From Gordonia sp. SL306 (GTDB lineage Bacteria; Actinomycetota; Actinomycetes; Mycobacteriales; Mycobacteriaceae): a DNA stretch of 64,000 bases. The notes below the pieces were generated by a model. That model had not been told where the DNA came from. It saw nothing but the letters and a program-made list of their open reading frames with translations, and made no database searches. The translations under genes were made by a program, and so were the position numbers. Shown here piece after piece: positions 54,519 to 63,417 of the stretch (position 1 is its first letter; each line of letters starts with the position of its first letter). The stretch lies in the NCBI RefSeq assembly GCF_026625785.1, contig NZ_CP113063.1, positions 186,001 to 250,000 of the forward strand. Direction: 5' to 3'.

Positions 54519-56291
54519 ATGGCCTTCTCCGTCCAGATGCCCGCCCTGGGTGAAAGTGTCACCGAAGGGACAGTCACCCGGTGGCTGAAGGAGGAGGGCG
54601 ACACCGTCGAGGCCGACGAGCCATTGCTCGAGGTGTCCACGGACAAAGTCGACACCGAGATCCCCGCCCCCACTTCGGGTGTGCTGACGAAGATCGTCGC
54701 CCAGGAAGACGACGTCGTCGAGGTCGGCGGCGAACTCGCGCTCATCGGTGAGGCCGGCGAGCAGTCCGGTGGCGACAGTGGCGCCGACTCGAGCGGTGGC
54801 GACGAGCCGACCGACGCAGGCGAGCCCGAGCAGGCCGACGAGGCCCCGTCGACCGACGCGGAAGCACCGGCCGAGAAGCCTTCGGGAGAATCGACGAAGG
54901 GTGGCGGCTCCGCCGAGGGCACCGACGTGGTGATGCCCGAACTCGGCGAGTCGGTCACCGAGGGAACCGTGACCAACTGGCTCAAGGCCGTGGGTGACGA
55001 GGTCGCCGCCGACGAGCCGCTCCTCGAGGTGTCGACGGACAAGGTCGACACCGAGATCCCGTCGCCGGTCGCCGGCACCTTGCTCGAGATCGTCGCCGAG
55101 GAGGACGACGTCATCGAGGTCGGTGGCAAACTCGCCGTGATCGGGGACGCATCGGCCGCGCCGAGCCAGAAGTCTGCCCCGGAACCAGAAGCCGAGAAGG
55201 CACCCGAGCCGGAGCCCGAACCAGAACCCGCGCCCGAGCCGGAGCCGGAGCCGGCGAAGCCTGCATCGGCCCCCGAGCCCGCACCGGCCGCGCAGTCCGA
55301 GAAGCCGGCCTCGTCCGAGCCCAAGACGGTCGAGTCGACCCCGTATGTGACACCGCTGGTGCGAAAGCTGGCTGCGGAGAACGACATCGACCTGAACAGC
55401 ATCAAGGGCACCGGTGTCGGCGGCCGCATCCGCAAGCAGGACGTGCTGGCCGCGGCCGATGCCGCGAAGGCTCCTGCCGAGACGGCTGCGCCCGCCGCGT
55501 CGGCTCCGGCTGCCCCGCAGGCACCCGCCGCGTCGGCGGCGCCGGAGGTCAAGCCCGAGCTGGCCGCACTGCGTGGAACCACACAGAAGATCAATCGGAT
55601 CCGGCAGATCACCGCCAAGAAGACCCGGGAATCGCTGCAGACCAGCGCACAGCTCACCCAGGTCTTCGAGGTCGACATGACCAAGATCGTGACGCTGCGC
55701 AAGCAGGCGAAGGAGTCGTTCAAGGCGTCCGAGGGTGTCAATCTCACCTTCCTGCCGTTCATCGCGAAGGCCGTCGTCGAGGCACTCAAGGCGCACCCGA
55801 ATGTCAACGCGTCGATCGACGAGGACAAGAAAGAGATCACCTACTACGACAAGGTGCATCTCGGCATCGCGGTCGACACCGAGCAGGGCCTGCTGTCGCC
55901 GGTGATCCACAATGCCGACGACCTGTCGATCGCCGGGCTCGCCCGTGCGATCGCCGACATCGCAGGCCGTGCCCGGACCAACAAGCTCAAGCCCGACGAG
56001 CTGGCAGGCGGCACGTTCACCATCACCAACATCGGCAGCCAGGGCGCGCTGTTCGACACCCCGATCCTGGTGCCGCCGCAGGCGGCGATGCTCGGTACGG
56101 GCGCCATCGTGAAGCGCCCGGTGGTCATCTCCGGTGACGACGGTTCGGAGTCGATCGCGGTGCGGTCGATGTCGTATCTGCCGCTCACCTACGATCACCG
56201 CCTGATCGACGGTGCGGACGCGGGCCGCTTCCTCACGACAGTGAAGAAACGCCTCGAGCAAGCCGCGTTCGCCGCAGATCTCGGCCTCTAG
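54519..56291 (+). CDS. sucB: Dihydrolipoamide acyltransferase (E2) with two lipoyl domains
   Basis: This is the E2 core of a 2-oxoacid dehydrogenase; the M. tuberculosis counterpart Rv2215 (DlaT) serves pyruvate dehydrogenase and antioxidant defence, although annotated sucB. The 590-residue protein has two lipoyl domains with attachment lysines Lys43 and Lys175 in [10 protein letters not shown], an acidic Pro/Glu linker (about 208-260), and a peripheral subunit-binding domain ([15 protein letters not shown] ... [11 protein letters not shown], about 280-315). The catalytic domain ends with DHRLIDG (His560, Asp564). The ATG has AGGAG ten bases upstream. lipB and lipA follow in the same direction. 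Confidence 0.96.
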   Translation: MAFSVQMPALGESVTEGTVTRWLKEEGDTVEADEPLLEVSTDKVDTEIPAPTSGVLTKIVAQEDDVVEVGGELALIGEAGEQSGGDSGADSSGGDEPTDAGEPEQADEAPSTDAEAPAEKPSGESTKGGGSAEGTDVVMPELGESVTEGTVTNWLKAVGDEVAADEPLLEVSTDKVDTEIPSPVAGTLLEIVAEEDDVIEVGGKLAVIGDASAAPSQKSAPEPEAEKAPEPEPEPEPAPEPEPEPAKPASAPEPAPAAQSEKPASSEPKTVESTPYVTPLVRKLAAENDIDLNSIKGTGVGGRIRKQDVLAAADAAKAPAETAAPAASAPAAPQAPAASAAPEVKPELAALRGTTQKINRIRQITAKKTRESLQTSAQLTQVFEVDMTKIVTLRKQAKESFKASEGVNLTFLPFIAKAVVEALKAHPNVNASIDEDKKEITYYDKVHLGIAVDTEQGLLSPVIHNADDLSIAGLARAIADIAGRARTNKLKPDELAGGTFTITNIGSQGALFDTPILVPPQAAMLGTGAIVKRPVVISGDDGSESIAVRSMSYLPLTYDHRLIDGADAGRFLTTVKKRLEQAAFAADLGL

Positions 56292-56297
56292 GACGCG

Positions 56298-57182
56298 ATG
56301 CGGGTAGCCGTCGCCGGCTCGCAGGGGTTGATCGGCTCCGCGGTGGTGTCCGCGTTGCGCAACGCCGGCCACACCGTGGTCCGGCTGGTCCGTCGCGAGG
56401 CCCTGTCCGATGACGAGTTCTCCTGGGACCCCGAGACTTTCGGGGTCCCCGAGGAGAGCCTGCGGGACGTGGACGCGGTGATCGGCCTCGGCGGGGTCGG
56501 CGTCGGCGACCACCGCTGGACCGGGCGTTTCAAGCAGGAACTCCGGGATTCCCGCATCACCCCGACCGAGGTGCTCGCCGAAGCGGTCGCGCGGGCCGGC
56601 GTGCCGACCTTCATCAGCGCCTCGGCGAGCGGCTTCTACGGTGACACCGGAGATCGGGCGGCCGACGAATCCGCTGCCGCCGGAGAAGGATTCCTCGCCG
56701 GACTGGTCACCGACTGGGAACACGCGGCGACCGCGAACGCCGGTAACGACACCCGCGTGGTGTTGTTGCGCACTGCGCCGGTGCTCTCACGCAGGGGCGG
56801 ATTGTTGTCCCGCCTGCAGCCGGTCTTCTGGCTCGGGCTGGGTGGGGCCATCGGTGACGGCACCCAGTACTTCTCATGGATCAGCCTGCCGGACGAGGTC
56901 CGCGCCATCGCGTTCCTGCTGGAGTCGACGATCAGCGGGCCGGTCAATCTGTCCGCGCCCGGGGCCGTGCCGTTCGCCGAGTTCGCATCCGCTCTCGGCC
57001 GCGCAATGCACCGGCCGACCGTGCTCAAGGTGCCGGCGTTCGCGGCCAGACGTGTCGGCGGAGAGATGGCCGAGGAAATGATTCTGTTCAGTCAGCGCGT
57101 TGTACCAGGTGTGCTGACCGACAACGGCTTCTCGTTCACCCATCCACAGATCGACGACGCCCTGGAGTACACCCGTGCGTGA
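56298..57182 (+). CDS. TIGR01777-family NAD(P)-binding epimerase-like protein
   Basis: The 294-residue protein is an atypical SDR of the TIGR01777/YfcH family, whose reaction is unknown. The N-terminus has the nucleotide-binding [18 protein letters not shown] (about 7-24). [15 protein letters not shown] and the conserved [18 protein letters not shown] (about 110-126) follow; the Tyr in GFYG replaces the classical active site. It begins 6 bases after the E2 stop and overlaps lipB by eight bases, so it is in the same operon. The order E2, this gene, lipB, lipA is that of Rv2215-Rv2218. Confidence 0.93.
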   Translation: MRVAVAGSQGLIGSAVVSALRNAGHTVVRLVRREALSDDEFSWDPETFGVPEESLRDVDAVIGLGGVGVGDHRWTGRFKQELRDSRITPTEVLAEAVARAGVPTFISASASGFYGDTGDRAADESAAAGEGFLAGLVTDWEHAATANAGNDTRVVLLRTAPVLSRRGGLLSRLQPVFWLGLGGAIGDGTQYFSWISLPDEVRAIAFLLESTISGPVNLSAPGAVPFAEFASALGRAMHRPTVLKVPAFAARRVGGEMAEEMILFSQRVVPGVLTDNGFSFTHPQIDDALEYTRA

Positions 57183-57879
57183 CCGATCCATCCGCAGCTC
57201 CGCGGCACCGATCGAGGTGCGCCATCTGGGCACGCTCGACTACCGGGCGGCCTACGACCTGCAGCACCGGCTCGCCGCCGACCGCGCCGACGGCACGCTC
57301 GACCACGACGTCCTGCTGCTGCTCGAACATCCGTCCACGTACACCGCGGGCAAACGCACCGAGGACTCCGACCGGCCCACCGACGGCTCGCTGGTGATCG
57401 ACGTGGACCGCGGTGGCCGCATCACCTGGCACGGGCCGGGACAGCTGGTGGGGTATCCGATCGTCCGTCTCGCCGAACCACTGGACGTGGTCGAGTACGT
57501 CCGCCGGCTCGAGGAGGCACTGATCACGGTGTGCGCCGACCTCGGCGTGACCACGGGGCGGGTCGACGGCAGGTCCGGTGTGTGGGTGACCGACCACAGC
57601 GGAGAACGCAAACTCGGGCAGATCGGCATCCGGGTGGCACGTGGCGTTGCGCTGCACGGCTTCGCCCTGAACATCGACCCGGACATGTCGGCGTTCGAGT
57701 CGATCGTGCCGTGCGGCATCGCCGATGCCGGCGTGACCTCGCTGAGCCGCGAACTCGAACGGCCGATCACCGTCGGCGAGGCACTCGCACCGGTCGCCGC
57801 GGCCGTGCAGTCGGCACTCGACGACGACCACCGCGCACTCGATGCACGAACAACCGCAAGCGTAGGATCTGTGCAGTGA
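57175..57879 (+). CDS. lipB: Octanoyl-[ACP]:protein octanoyltransferase
   Basis: LipB moves octanoate from acyl carrier protein to lipoyl-domain lysines. The 234-residue protein has [11 protein letters not shown] near 51, the [10 protein letters not shown] motif at 86-95, and the catalytic pair Lys146 (RKLGQIGIR) and Cys180 (VPCGI). The start overlaps the preceding gene by eight bases and the stop overlaps lipA by four (GTGA). The targets are presumably the E2 encoded upstream and glycine cleavage H protein. Confidence 0.96.
   Translation: MRDRSIRSSAAPIEVRHLGTLDYRAAYDLQHRLAADRADGTLDHDVLLLLEHPSTYTAGKRTEDSDRPTDGSLVIDVDRGGRITWHGPGQLVGYPIVRLAEPLDVVEYVRRLEEALITVCADLGVTTGRVDGRSGVWVTDHSGERKLGQIGIRVARGVALHGFALNIDPDMSAFESIVPCGIADAGVTSLSRELERPITVGEALAPVAAAVQSALDDDHRALDARTTASVGSVQ
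57863..57868 (+). promoter_or_regulatory. Internal leaderless -10 element for lipA
   Basis: TAGGAT inside the last codons of lipB is followed by seven bases and the lipA GTG. This would allow lipA to be transcribed separately while remaining coupled to lipB. Confidence 0.5.
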
Positions 57880-58910
57880 CCGCGTCTCCCATCACCCCCT
57901 CAGACCCCGCCCCCAACGGCCGCAAGCTGCTGCGCCTCGAGGTGCGGAACGCGCAGACTCCCATCGAGCGCAAGCCGAAGTGGATCAAGACGCGCGCGAC
58001 GATGGGCCCTGAGTACACCGAACTCAAGGGCCTCGTGAAGCGCGAGGGTCTGCACACGGTGTGCGAGGAAGCGGGCTGCCCCAACATCTACGAATGCTGG
58101 GAGGATCGCGAGGCCACGTTCTTGATCGGTGGCGAACAGTGCACGCGCCGTTGCGATTTCTGCCAGATCGACACCGGCAAGCCCGCCGAGCTCGACCGCG
58201 ACGAGCCGCGCCGGGTCGCCGAGAGCGTGCAGGCGATGGGCTTGCGCTACTCGACCATCACGGGCGTCGCCCGCGACGACCTGCCGGACGAGGGCGCCTG
58301 GCTCTACGCCGAGACCGTCCGCGCCATCCACCGGCTCAACCCGGGCACCGGTGTGGAGAATCTCATCCCTGATTTCCACGCCAAGCCGGATCTGTTGGCC
58401 GAGGTGTTCGAGGCCCGGCCCGAGGTACTGGCCCACAATCTGGAAACGGTGCCGCGGATCTTCAAGCGCATCCGCCCGGCGTTCCGCTACGAGCGCTCCC
58501 TCGACGTCATCACCCAGGCCCGCGACTTCGGCCTGGTGACCAAGTCGAACCTCATCCTCGGCATGGGTGAGACACCCGAAGAAGTGCAGAGCGCCATCGT
58601 CGATCTGCACGAGGCCGGCTGCGACATCCTGACCATCACGCAGTACCTGCGTCCCTCGCCGCGTCACCACCCCGTCGAACGGTGGGTGAAGCCCGAAGAG
58701 TTCGTCGACCACTCCGAGTTCGCGACGGAGGTCGGGTTCGCGGGCGTCATGGCGGGCCCGCTGGTGCGCTCCTCGTACCGCGCCGGACGTCTGTACGCCC
58801 AGGCCATGGCTCGTCACGGTCGGGAACTCGCCCCGGCGATGGCCCACCTGGCCGACGGCGGCTCGGCCAGCCAGGAGGCCACGAGCCTGCTGGAACGACT
58901 CGCGCGATAG
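57876..58910 (+). CDS. lipA: Lipoyl synthase
   Basis: LipA is a radical SAM enzyme that inserts two sulfurs into protein-bound octanoate. The 344-residue protein has the auxiliary cluster cysteines Cys63, Cys68, Cys74 ([12 protein letters not shown]) and the radical-SAM cluster Cys89, Cys93, Cys96 (CTRRCDFC). The conserved C-terminal [11 protein letters not shown] contains the Ser that ligates the auxiliary cluster. The GTG start is 3 bases before the end of lipB and fits the internal promoter seven bases after TAGGAT. Confidence 0.97.
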   Translation: MTASPITPSDPAPNGRKLLRLEVRNAQTPIERKPKWIKTRATMGPEYTELKGLVKREGLHTVCEEAGCPNIYECWEDREATFLIGGEQCTRRCDFCQIDTGKPAELDRDEPRRVAESVQAMGLRYSTITGVARDDLPDEGAWLYAETVRAIHRLNPGTGVENLIPDFHAKPDLLAEVFEARPEVLAHNLETVPRIFKRIRPAFRYERSLDVITQARDFGLVTKSNLILGMGETPEEVQSAIVDLHEAGCDILTITQYLRPSPRHHPVERWVKPEEFVDHSEFATEVGFAGVMAGPLVRSSYRAGRLYAQAMARHGRELAPAMAHLADGGSASQEATSLLERLAR

Positions 58911-58948
58911 AGATCGACCGCCGGGTCCGACGCCCGAAACCTGCGACG

Positions 58949-58954
58949 TAAACT
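58949..58954 (+). promoter_or_regulatory. Leaderless -10 element of the DUF4191 gene
   Basis: TAAACT is followed by seven bases (GGTCAGC) and the ATG at 58962. Confidence 0.65.
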
Positions 58955-58961
58955 GGTCAGC

Positions 58962-59702
58962 ATGGCAAAGGCGCAAGACAAAGAGGCGAAGGCCGAAGCG
59001 AAGAAGGCCCGCAGGCAGGCGTCCCGGGAACGCTACAAGCAGCTGTGGCAGGCCTTCCAGATGCAGCGCAAGGAAGACAAACGGCTGATCCCGTACATGG
59101 CCGGGCTGTTCGTCCTGATAGTCGCGGTCTTCGTGGTCCTCGGCCTGATCTTCGGTTCGGTCTGGCTGCTGCTTCCGCTGGGCATCGTCCTCGGTCTGCT
59201 CGCCGCCTTCATCCTGTTCGGACGGCGCGTACAACGCACCGTCTACACCAAGGCCGAGGGGCAGGCGGGTGCCGCCGGCTGGGCGCTGGGCAACATGCGT
59301 GGCCAGTGGCGGGTCAAGCAGGCCGTCTCGGGCAACGCCCACCTCGACGCTGTCCACCGGGTGATCGGCAAACCCGGTGTGATCCTCGTCGGCGAAGGGT
59401 CACCGACGCGCGTCAAAACCCTGCTCGCGCAGGAGAAGAAGAAGGTCGCCCGAGTGGTCGGCGACACACCGATCTACGAGATCGTGGTGGGCAACGACGA
59501 CGGTCTGGTCCCGCTGAGCAAGCTGGAAAAGCACATCAACAAGCTGCCGCGGAACATCGACGGCAAGCGGATCGATGCCCTCGAGGGTCGTCTCGCCGCG
59601 CTGGGCGGTCGCAACCAGCAGGGCCCGGGTATGCCGAAGGGACCGGTACCCGGCAACGCGAAGGTCCGCGGGATGCAGCGTACGGCCCGGCGTCGCGGCT
59701 GA
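58962..59702 (+). CDS. DUF4191 membrane protein
   Basis: The 246-residue protein is a member of an actinobacterial family of unknown function that follows lipA in mycobacteria (Rv2219). A Lys/Ala-rich N-terminal helix (about 1-40) precedes two adjacent membrane helices (about 47-67 and 70-90). A cytoplasmic domain contains RTVYTKAEGQAGAAGWAL, HRVIGKPGVILVGEG and KKKVARVVGDTPIYEIVVG. The C-terminus is basic. Its own leaderless promoter suggests it is not only read with lipA. Confidence 0.93.
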   Translation: MAKAQDKEAKAEAKKARRQASRERYKQLWQAFQMQRKEDKRLIPYMAGLFVLIVAVFVVLGLIFGSVWLLLPLGIVLGLLAAFILFGRRVQRTVYTKAEGQAGAAGWALGNMRGQWRVKQAVSGNAHLDAVHRVIGKPGVILVGEGSPTRVKTLLAQEKKKVARVVGDTPIYEIVVGNDDGLVPLSKLEKHINKLPRNIDGKRIDALEGRLAALGGRNQQGPGMPKGPVPGNAKVRGMQRTARRRG

Positions 59703-59716
59703 GCCCAACCGCACGG

Positions 59717-60466
59717 TCAATCCAGAAAGCCGTGCAGCAGGGTCGCCGTGCCCTCGATGTGAGCGCGCATCGCATTTGCCGCGCCGTCCGGATTGCCCGT
59801 CAGGATGGCGATCACGATCGCCTCGTGTTGCTCATCGGAATGCGCGATGTTCGGTTCGAGTTGCGGGATGCGGTCGAGTAGCCGATTGATCCGCATCCGG
59901 TTGTCGGCGACCATCCCCACCAGCGACGGCGCCCCCGCCGCCTCCGCTATCGCCAGGTGCAGTCGCGAGTCGAGCCGGCGGTAGTCGTCGTCGGTGGCGC
60001 CCCGGATGTCGGTCAGGCGAGTCCACAGCGCCTCGCGTTCGGTGGCCGAGAAGGTACGTCCGGCGGCCATCCGGGCCGCGCCCGCCTCGAGGATCTCCCG
60101 AAGCCGGAGTACGTCGTCGAGCTCGGCGCGGCTGACCGGCTCGTCGTCCCCCGCAGGCCCGACGGTGTGGTCCACCGCACCGGGCGCCGGCAGTACGTCG
60201 GTGAGGAATGTGCCGCCGTAGCGCCCCCGCTTGGACACCAGGAATCCGGCGTCGGCCAGCGCCTTGATCGCCTCCCGGACGGTGTCCCGGCTGACCCCGA
60301 GACGCACGGCGAGTTCCCGCTCGGGCGGGATCGACTCCCCCGGCTCGAACACTCCGAGTCGGATCAGCTGTAGCAACCGCCCCACGGTCTCTTCGAACGC
60401 GTTCGCCGGGCGCACCGGCGCCAGCAGTGCGTCCGCGAGTTGTTCGGAACGGGCCGGGATGGTCAT
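59717..60466 (-). CDS. FadR-type GntR-family transcriptional regulator
   Basis: The 249-residue protein has an N-terminal winged helix (LIRLGVFEPGESIPPERELA and VRLGVSRDTVREAIKALADAG, about 32-75). The C-terminal FCD domain (about 115-235) has LRLHLAIAEAAGAPSLVGMV-type helices with His residues that bind metal and carboxylate ligands (DSRLHLAIAE, HSDEQHEAIVIAI, MRAHIEGTATLL). It is the last gene of the leftward amine-catabolism operon and most likely its local repressor. The inducer is unknown, perhaps a gamma-glutamylated amine or carboxylate. It begins 7 bases after the SDR stop. Confidence 0.92.
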   Translation of the reverse strand: MTIPARSEQLADALLAPVRPANAFEETVGRLLQLIRLGVFEPGESIPPERELAVRLGVSRDTVREAIKALADAGFLVSKRGRYGGTFLTDVLPAPGAVDHTVGPAGDDEPVSRAELDDVLRLREILEAGAARMAAGRTFSATEREALWTRLTDIRGATDDDYRRLDSRLHLAIAEAAGAPSLVGMVADNRMRINRLLDRIPQLEPNIAHSDEQHEAIVIAILTGNPDGAANAMRAHIEGTATLLHGFLD

Positions 60467-60473
60467 CGCATTC

Positions 60474-61259
60474 CTATAGGGGTGTCACGTACGCCGAGCT
60501 GATGCCGCCGTCGACCAGGAACGTCGACGCCGTGATGAACGACGCGTCGTCGCTGGCGAGGAACGCGACCGCGGCGGCGAGCTCCTCGGGTTCGGCGAAC
60601 CGCCCGACCGGGACGTGGATCAATCGTCGCGCCGCGCGTTCGGGATCTTTGGCGAAGAGTTCCTTGAGCAGCGGGGTGTTCACCGGACCGGGACACAGTG
60701 CATTGACCCTGATGCCCTGTCGGGCGTACTGCACACCGAGCTCGCGTGACATCGCCAGCACACCGCCCTTGGAGGCGGTGTAGGAGATCTGTGAGGTGGC
60801 CGATCCCATCACGGCGACGAACGATGCGGTGTTGATGATCGATCCCCGACCGGCCGGACCCATGTGGCGCAACGCCGCGCGGCAGGAGAAGTAGACCGAC
60901 GTCAGGTTCACCTGCTGGACCCGATCCCAGGCATCGAGTTCGGTCGTCTCGATGAGATCGTCGTCGGGTGGCGATATACCCGCGTTGTTGAAGGCGATGT
61001 CGACCGAGCCGTAACGCTGTGCCGCCGTGTCGAACAGCGCGTCCACCTGGCCCTGGTCTGCGACGTCGACGTCGACGAACAGACCGTCGACCTCGTCGGC
61101 CGCCTGCCGGCCTGCGTCGCGGTCCAGATCACCGATGACGATCGTCGCGCCCTCCGCCCGCATCCGGCGGGCCGAGGCCAGACCGATCCCGCCTGCCCCA
61201 CCGGTGACCACGGCGACCTTGCCGGACAGACGCTGGGTCAGATCGACTGTGCTGCTCAT
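60474..61259 (-). CDS. Short-chain dehydrogenase/reductase
   Basis: The 261-residue classical SDR has VVTGGAGGIGLASARRM (about 16-32) for NAD(P) binding, NNAGISPPD near 90, and the catalytic Ser/Tyr/Lys set in INTASFVAVMG...SYTASKGG. The Asp in VIGDLDRD favours NAD over NADP. Its start shares four bases with the aldehyde dehydrogenase stop (ATGA), so it belongs to the same operon. The substrate is not clear: it could oxidise a hydroxy-acid or alcohol in the same catabolic route. Confidence 0.92.
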   Translation of the reverse strand: MSSTVDLTQRLSGKVAVVTGGAGGIGLASARRMRAEGATIVIGDLDRDAGRQAADEVDGLFVDVDVADQGQVDALFDTAAQRYGSVDIAFNNAGISPPDDDLIETTELDAWDRVQQVNLTSVYFSCRAALRHMGPAGRGSIINTASFVAVMGSATSQISYTASKGGVLAMSRELGVQYARQGIRVNALCPGPVNTPLLKELFAKDPERAARRLIHVPVGRFAEPEELAAAVAFLASDDASFITASTFLVDGGISSAYVTPL

Positions 61260-62641
61260 GATGTCCCTCCTGCCTGTGGGTCGGGTTCGACCGCGATGAA
61301 GACGTTCTTGGTCTCGGTGAAGGCCGAGGGCGCGTCGGGACCGAGTTCTCGTCCGATGCCCGACTGCTTGTAACCGCCGAACGGTGTCGAATACCGCACC
61401 GCCGAATGCGAATTCACGGACAGATTCCCCGCGGCCACCGCACGCGAGACCCGCATCGCCCGCGACAGGTTCTCGGTCCAGATCGACCCGGACAATCCGT
61501 ACGGGGAATCGTTGGCCATCGCGACGGCCTGGACCTCGTCGTCGAACGCCTGGACCGTGACCACCGGCCCGAAGATCTCCTCACGCACACTGCGATCATC
61601 CGGTTGCGGCGTCAACACCGTCGGCGGGAACCAGAATCCGGGCCCGTCGGGAGCGGTGCCACGGAAGGCGACCGGAGCGCCTTCCGGCACGTAGGACGCG
61701 ACCTTCTCCCAGTGCGGCCGCGCCACGAGCGGACCCATCTCGGTGCCGTCGGCGCGTGGATCTCCCACTCGTATCCCGGACACGGCTGGTTCGAGCCGTT
61801 CCATGAACTCGTCGTAGACGCTGCGCTGCACCAGGATTCGACTCCGAGCACAGCAGTCCTGGCCGGCGTTGTCGAAGACCCCGTACGGTGCGGTCGCCGC
61901 GGCACGGGCCACGTCGGAGTCGGCGAACACGATGTTGGCGCTCTTGCCACCGAGCTCGAGGGTGACCTGTTTGACCGATTGCGCAGCCTGTTCCATCACG
62001 CGCCTGCCGGTACGTGTGGACCCGGTGAAGACGACCTTGCCGATGCCTGGATGGCCGATGATGGCCTCTCCGACCACATCACCGCGACCGGGCAACACCT
62101 GCAGCAGGCCTTCCGGCAGACCGGATTCGACCGCGAGTTCGGCGAGACGGATCGAGGTGAGCGGCGTCCATTCGGCCGGTTTCACGATCACCGCGTTCCC
62201 GGCCGCCAGCGCCGGCCCGAAGCCCCAGGAGGCGATCGTCATCGGAAAGTTCCAGGGCGTGATCACGCCGACCACGCCGATGGGCTCGGCAAAGGTGATG
62301 TCGATTCCGCCCGACACCGGGATCTGGCTGCCGGCCAATCGTTCTGGTGTCGCCGCGTAGAAGGTCAGGACGTCGCGCACATGGTCGACCTCCCACATCG
62401 CCTGTCCGAGCGGGTGACCGGAGTTCGCGACCTCGAGATCGGCGAGTTCCCGGCGGTGCGCCTCCACAGCGGCTGCGAACGCGCGCAGGGCCATGCCACG
62501 CGAAGCCGGGGTCGCCCCGGCCCAGGACCGTTGCGCGCGCTGGGCATCGGTCACCGCCCGGTCGACCGCTGCCGCGTCGAGCATCTCGACGTCGGCGAAC
62601 ACCTCGGCCGTCGCCGGGTTGACGAGTTCCATCACTGTCAT
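61256..62641 (-). CDS. NAD-dependent aldehyde dehydrogenase
   Basis: The 461-residue protein has the ALDH fold. Substrate-binding PWNFPMTIASWGFGPALAAG lies near 140, the glycine motif FTGSTRTGRRVMEQAA near 210, general-base Glu in LELGGKSANIVF near 237, and the nucleophile Cys in NAGQDCCARSR near 271. It overlaps both neighbours by four bases. By context it probably oxidises a gamma-glutamyl-aminoaldehyde or related aminoaldehyde, the PuuC role. The ATG has GGAGGTCG eight bases upstream, and an upstream reading of 32 residues lies inside the amidotransferase gene. Confidence 0.93.
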   Translation of the reverse strand: MTVMELVNPATAEVFADVEMLDAAAVDRAVTDAQRAQRSWAGATPASRGMALRAFAAAVEAHRRELADLEVANSGHPLGQAMWEVDHVRDVLTFYAATPERLAGSQIPVSGGIDITFAEPIGVVGVITPWNFPMTIASWGFGPALAAGNAVIVKPAEWTPLTSIRLAELAVESGLPEGLLQVLPGRGDVVGEAIIGHPGIGKVVFTGSTRTGRRVMEQAAQSVKQVTLELGGKSANIVFADSDVARAAATAPYGVFDNAGQDCCARSRILVQRSVYDEFMERLEPAVSGIRVGDPRADGTEMGPLVARPHWEKVASYVPEGAPVAFRGTAPDGPGFWFPPTVLTPQPDDRSVREEIFGPVVTVQAFDDEVQAVAMANDSPYGLSGSIWTENLSRAMRVSRAVAAGNLSVNSHSAVRYSTPFGGYKQSGIGRELGPDAPSAFTETKNVFIAVEPDPQAGGTS

Positions 62642-63417
62642 GCATCGACCTCCGATCGTCGGGTCATCCACACACGCCCGGCATCGACGATCGCCGCGAA
62701 CAGACGCAGATCGTCCAGGCGCTCCTCCGGATGCCATTGCACCGCGAGGACAAACGGTTCCCCCGGGCGTTCCACCGCCTCGATCACCCCCTCGTCGTCA
62801 CGTGCACACACCACGAGACCCTCGCCCACGCGGTCGATTGCCTGGTGGTGATAGCACTCCGCCGACGTCTGTTCGCCCATCAGCGACGCGAGCCGGGTTC
62901 CCGGCGTCACCGAGATCCTGGTCGTGGTGAACACCGCGTTGCCCGCCTGGTGCCGAGAATGTCCGAGGACATCCGGCAGGTGCTGATGCAACGTCCCGCC
63001 GAATGCCACGTTGACCAGCTGCGCGCCGCGACAGATGCCGAGAACCGGCGCACCGGCCCGCAGTGCGGCATCGAGCAGGGCGAACTCCCACGCATCGCGG
63101 TCCACCCGGGGTTCGTCGGTCTCCGGATGCGGCTGCCGGCCATAGGAACCCGGATCGAGGTCCTTGCCCCCCGTCAGTACCAGCGCGTCCAGCCCGTCGA
63201 TGACCCGATCGGCCACCGCAGCGTCCACCGGTTGTGGGGGCAACAACGTGGCGATACCGCCGCACCGGGTCACACCGTCGAAGTAGACACGGGGCAGAAA
63301 GCTCGCGTGCACATCCCAGACTCCGGTCCGCGACGGTTCGAGGTACGTCGTCATCCCGACGACCGGCCCGGCCGCCGGACCTCTACGGTCCGTGGTCTCA
63401 CAGTCGTTCAAAGCCAC
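62638..63417 (-). CDS. Class I glutamine amidotransferase, gamma-glutamyl-GABA hydrolase-like
   Basis: The 259-residue protein resembles PuuD, which cleaves gamma-glutamyl-gamma-aminobutyrate. LVLTGGKDLDPGSYG lies near 97, the nucleophile Cys in LGICRGAQLVNVAFGGTLHQHL near 123-144, and the catalytic His and Glu in VQWHPEER near 228. The reading frame overlaps the glutamine synthetase-like gene by 20 bases at its start and the aldehyde dehydrogenase gene by four at its end. Peptidase C26 proteins vary in substrate, so PuuD function rests on the operon. Confidence 0.9.
   Translation of the reverse strand: MALNDCETTDRRGPAAGPVVGMTTYLEPSRTGVWDVHASFLPRVYFDGVTRCGGIATLLPPQPVDAAVADRVIDGLDALVLTGGKDLDPGSYGRQPHPETDEPRVDRDAWEFALLDAALRAGAPVLGICRGAQLVNVAFGGTLHQHLPDVLGHSRHQAGNAVFTTTRISVTPGTRLASLMGEQTSAECYHHQAIDRVGEGLVVCARDDEGVIEAVERPGEPFVLAVQWHPEERLDDLRLFAAIVDAGRVWMTRRSEVDA

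Noticed and set aside
54510..56723. Open frame of over 700 codons on the minus strand opposite the E2 gene
   Set aside because: It mirrors the strongly GC-biased third positions of the E2 gene, is low-complexity (Gly/Arg/Leu) and has no recognisable domain; the plus-strand E2 has all family motifs.
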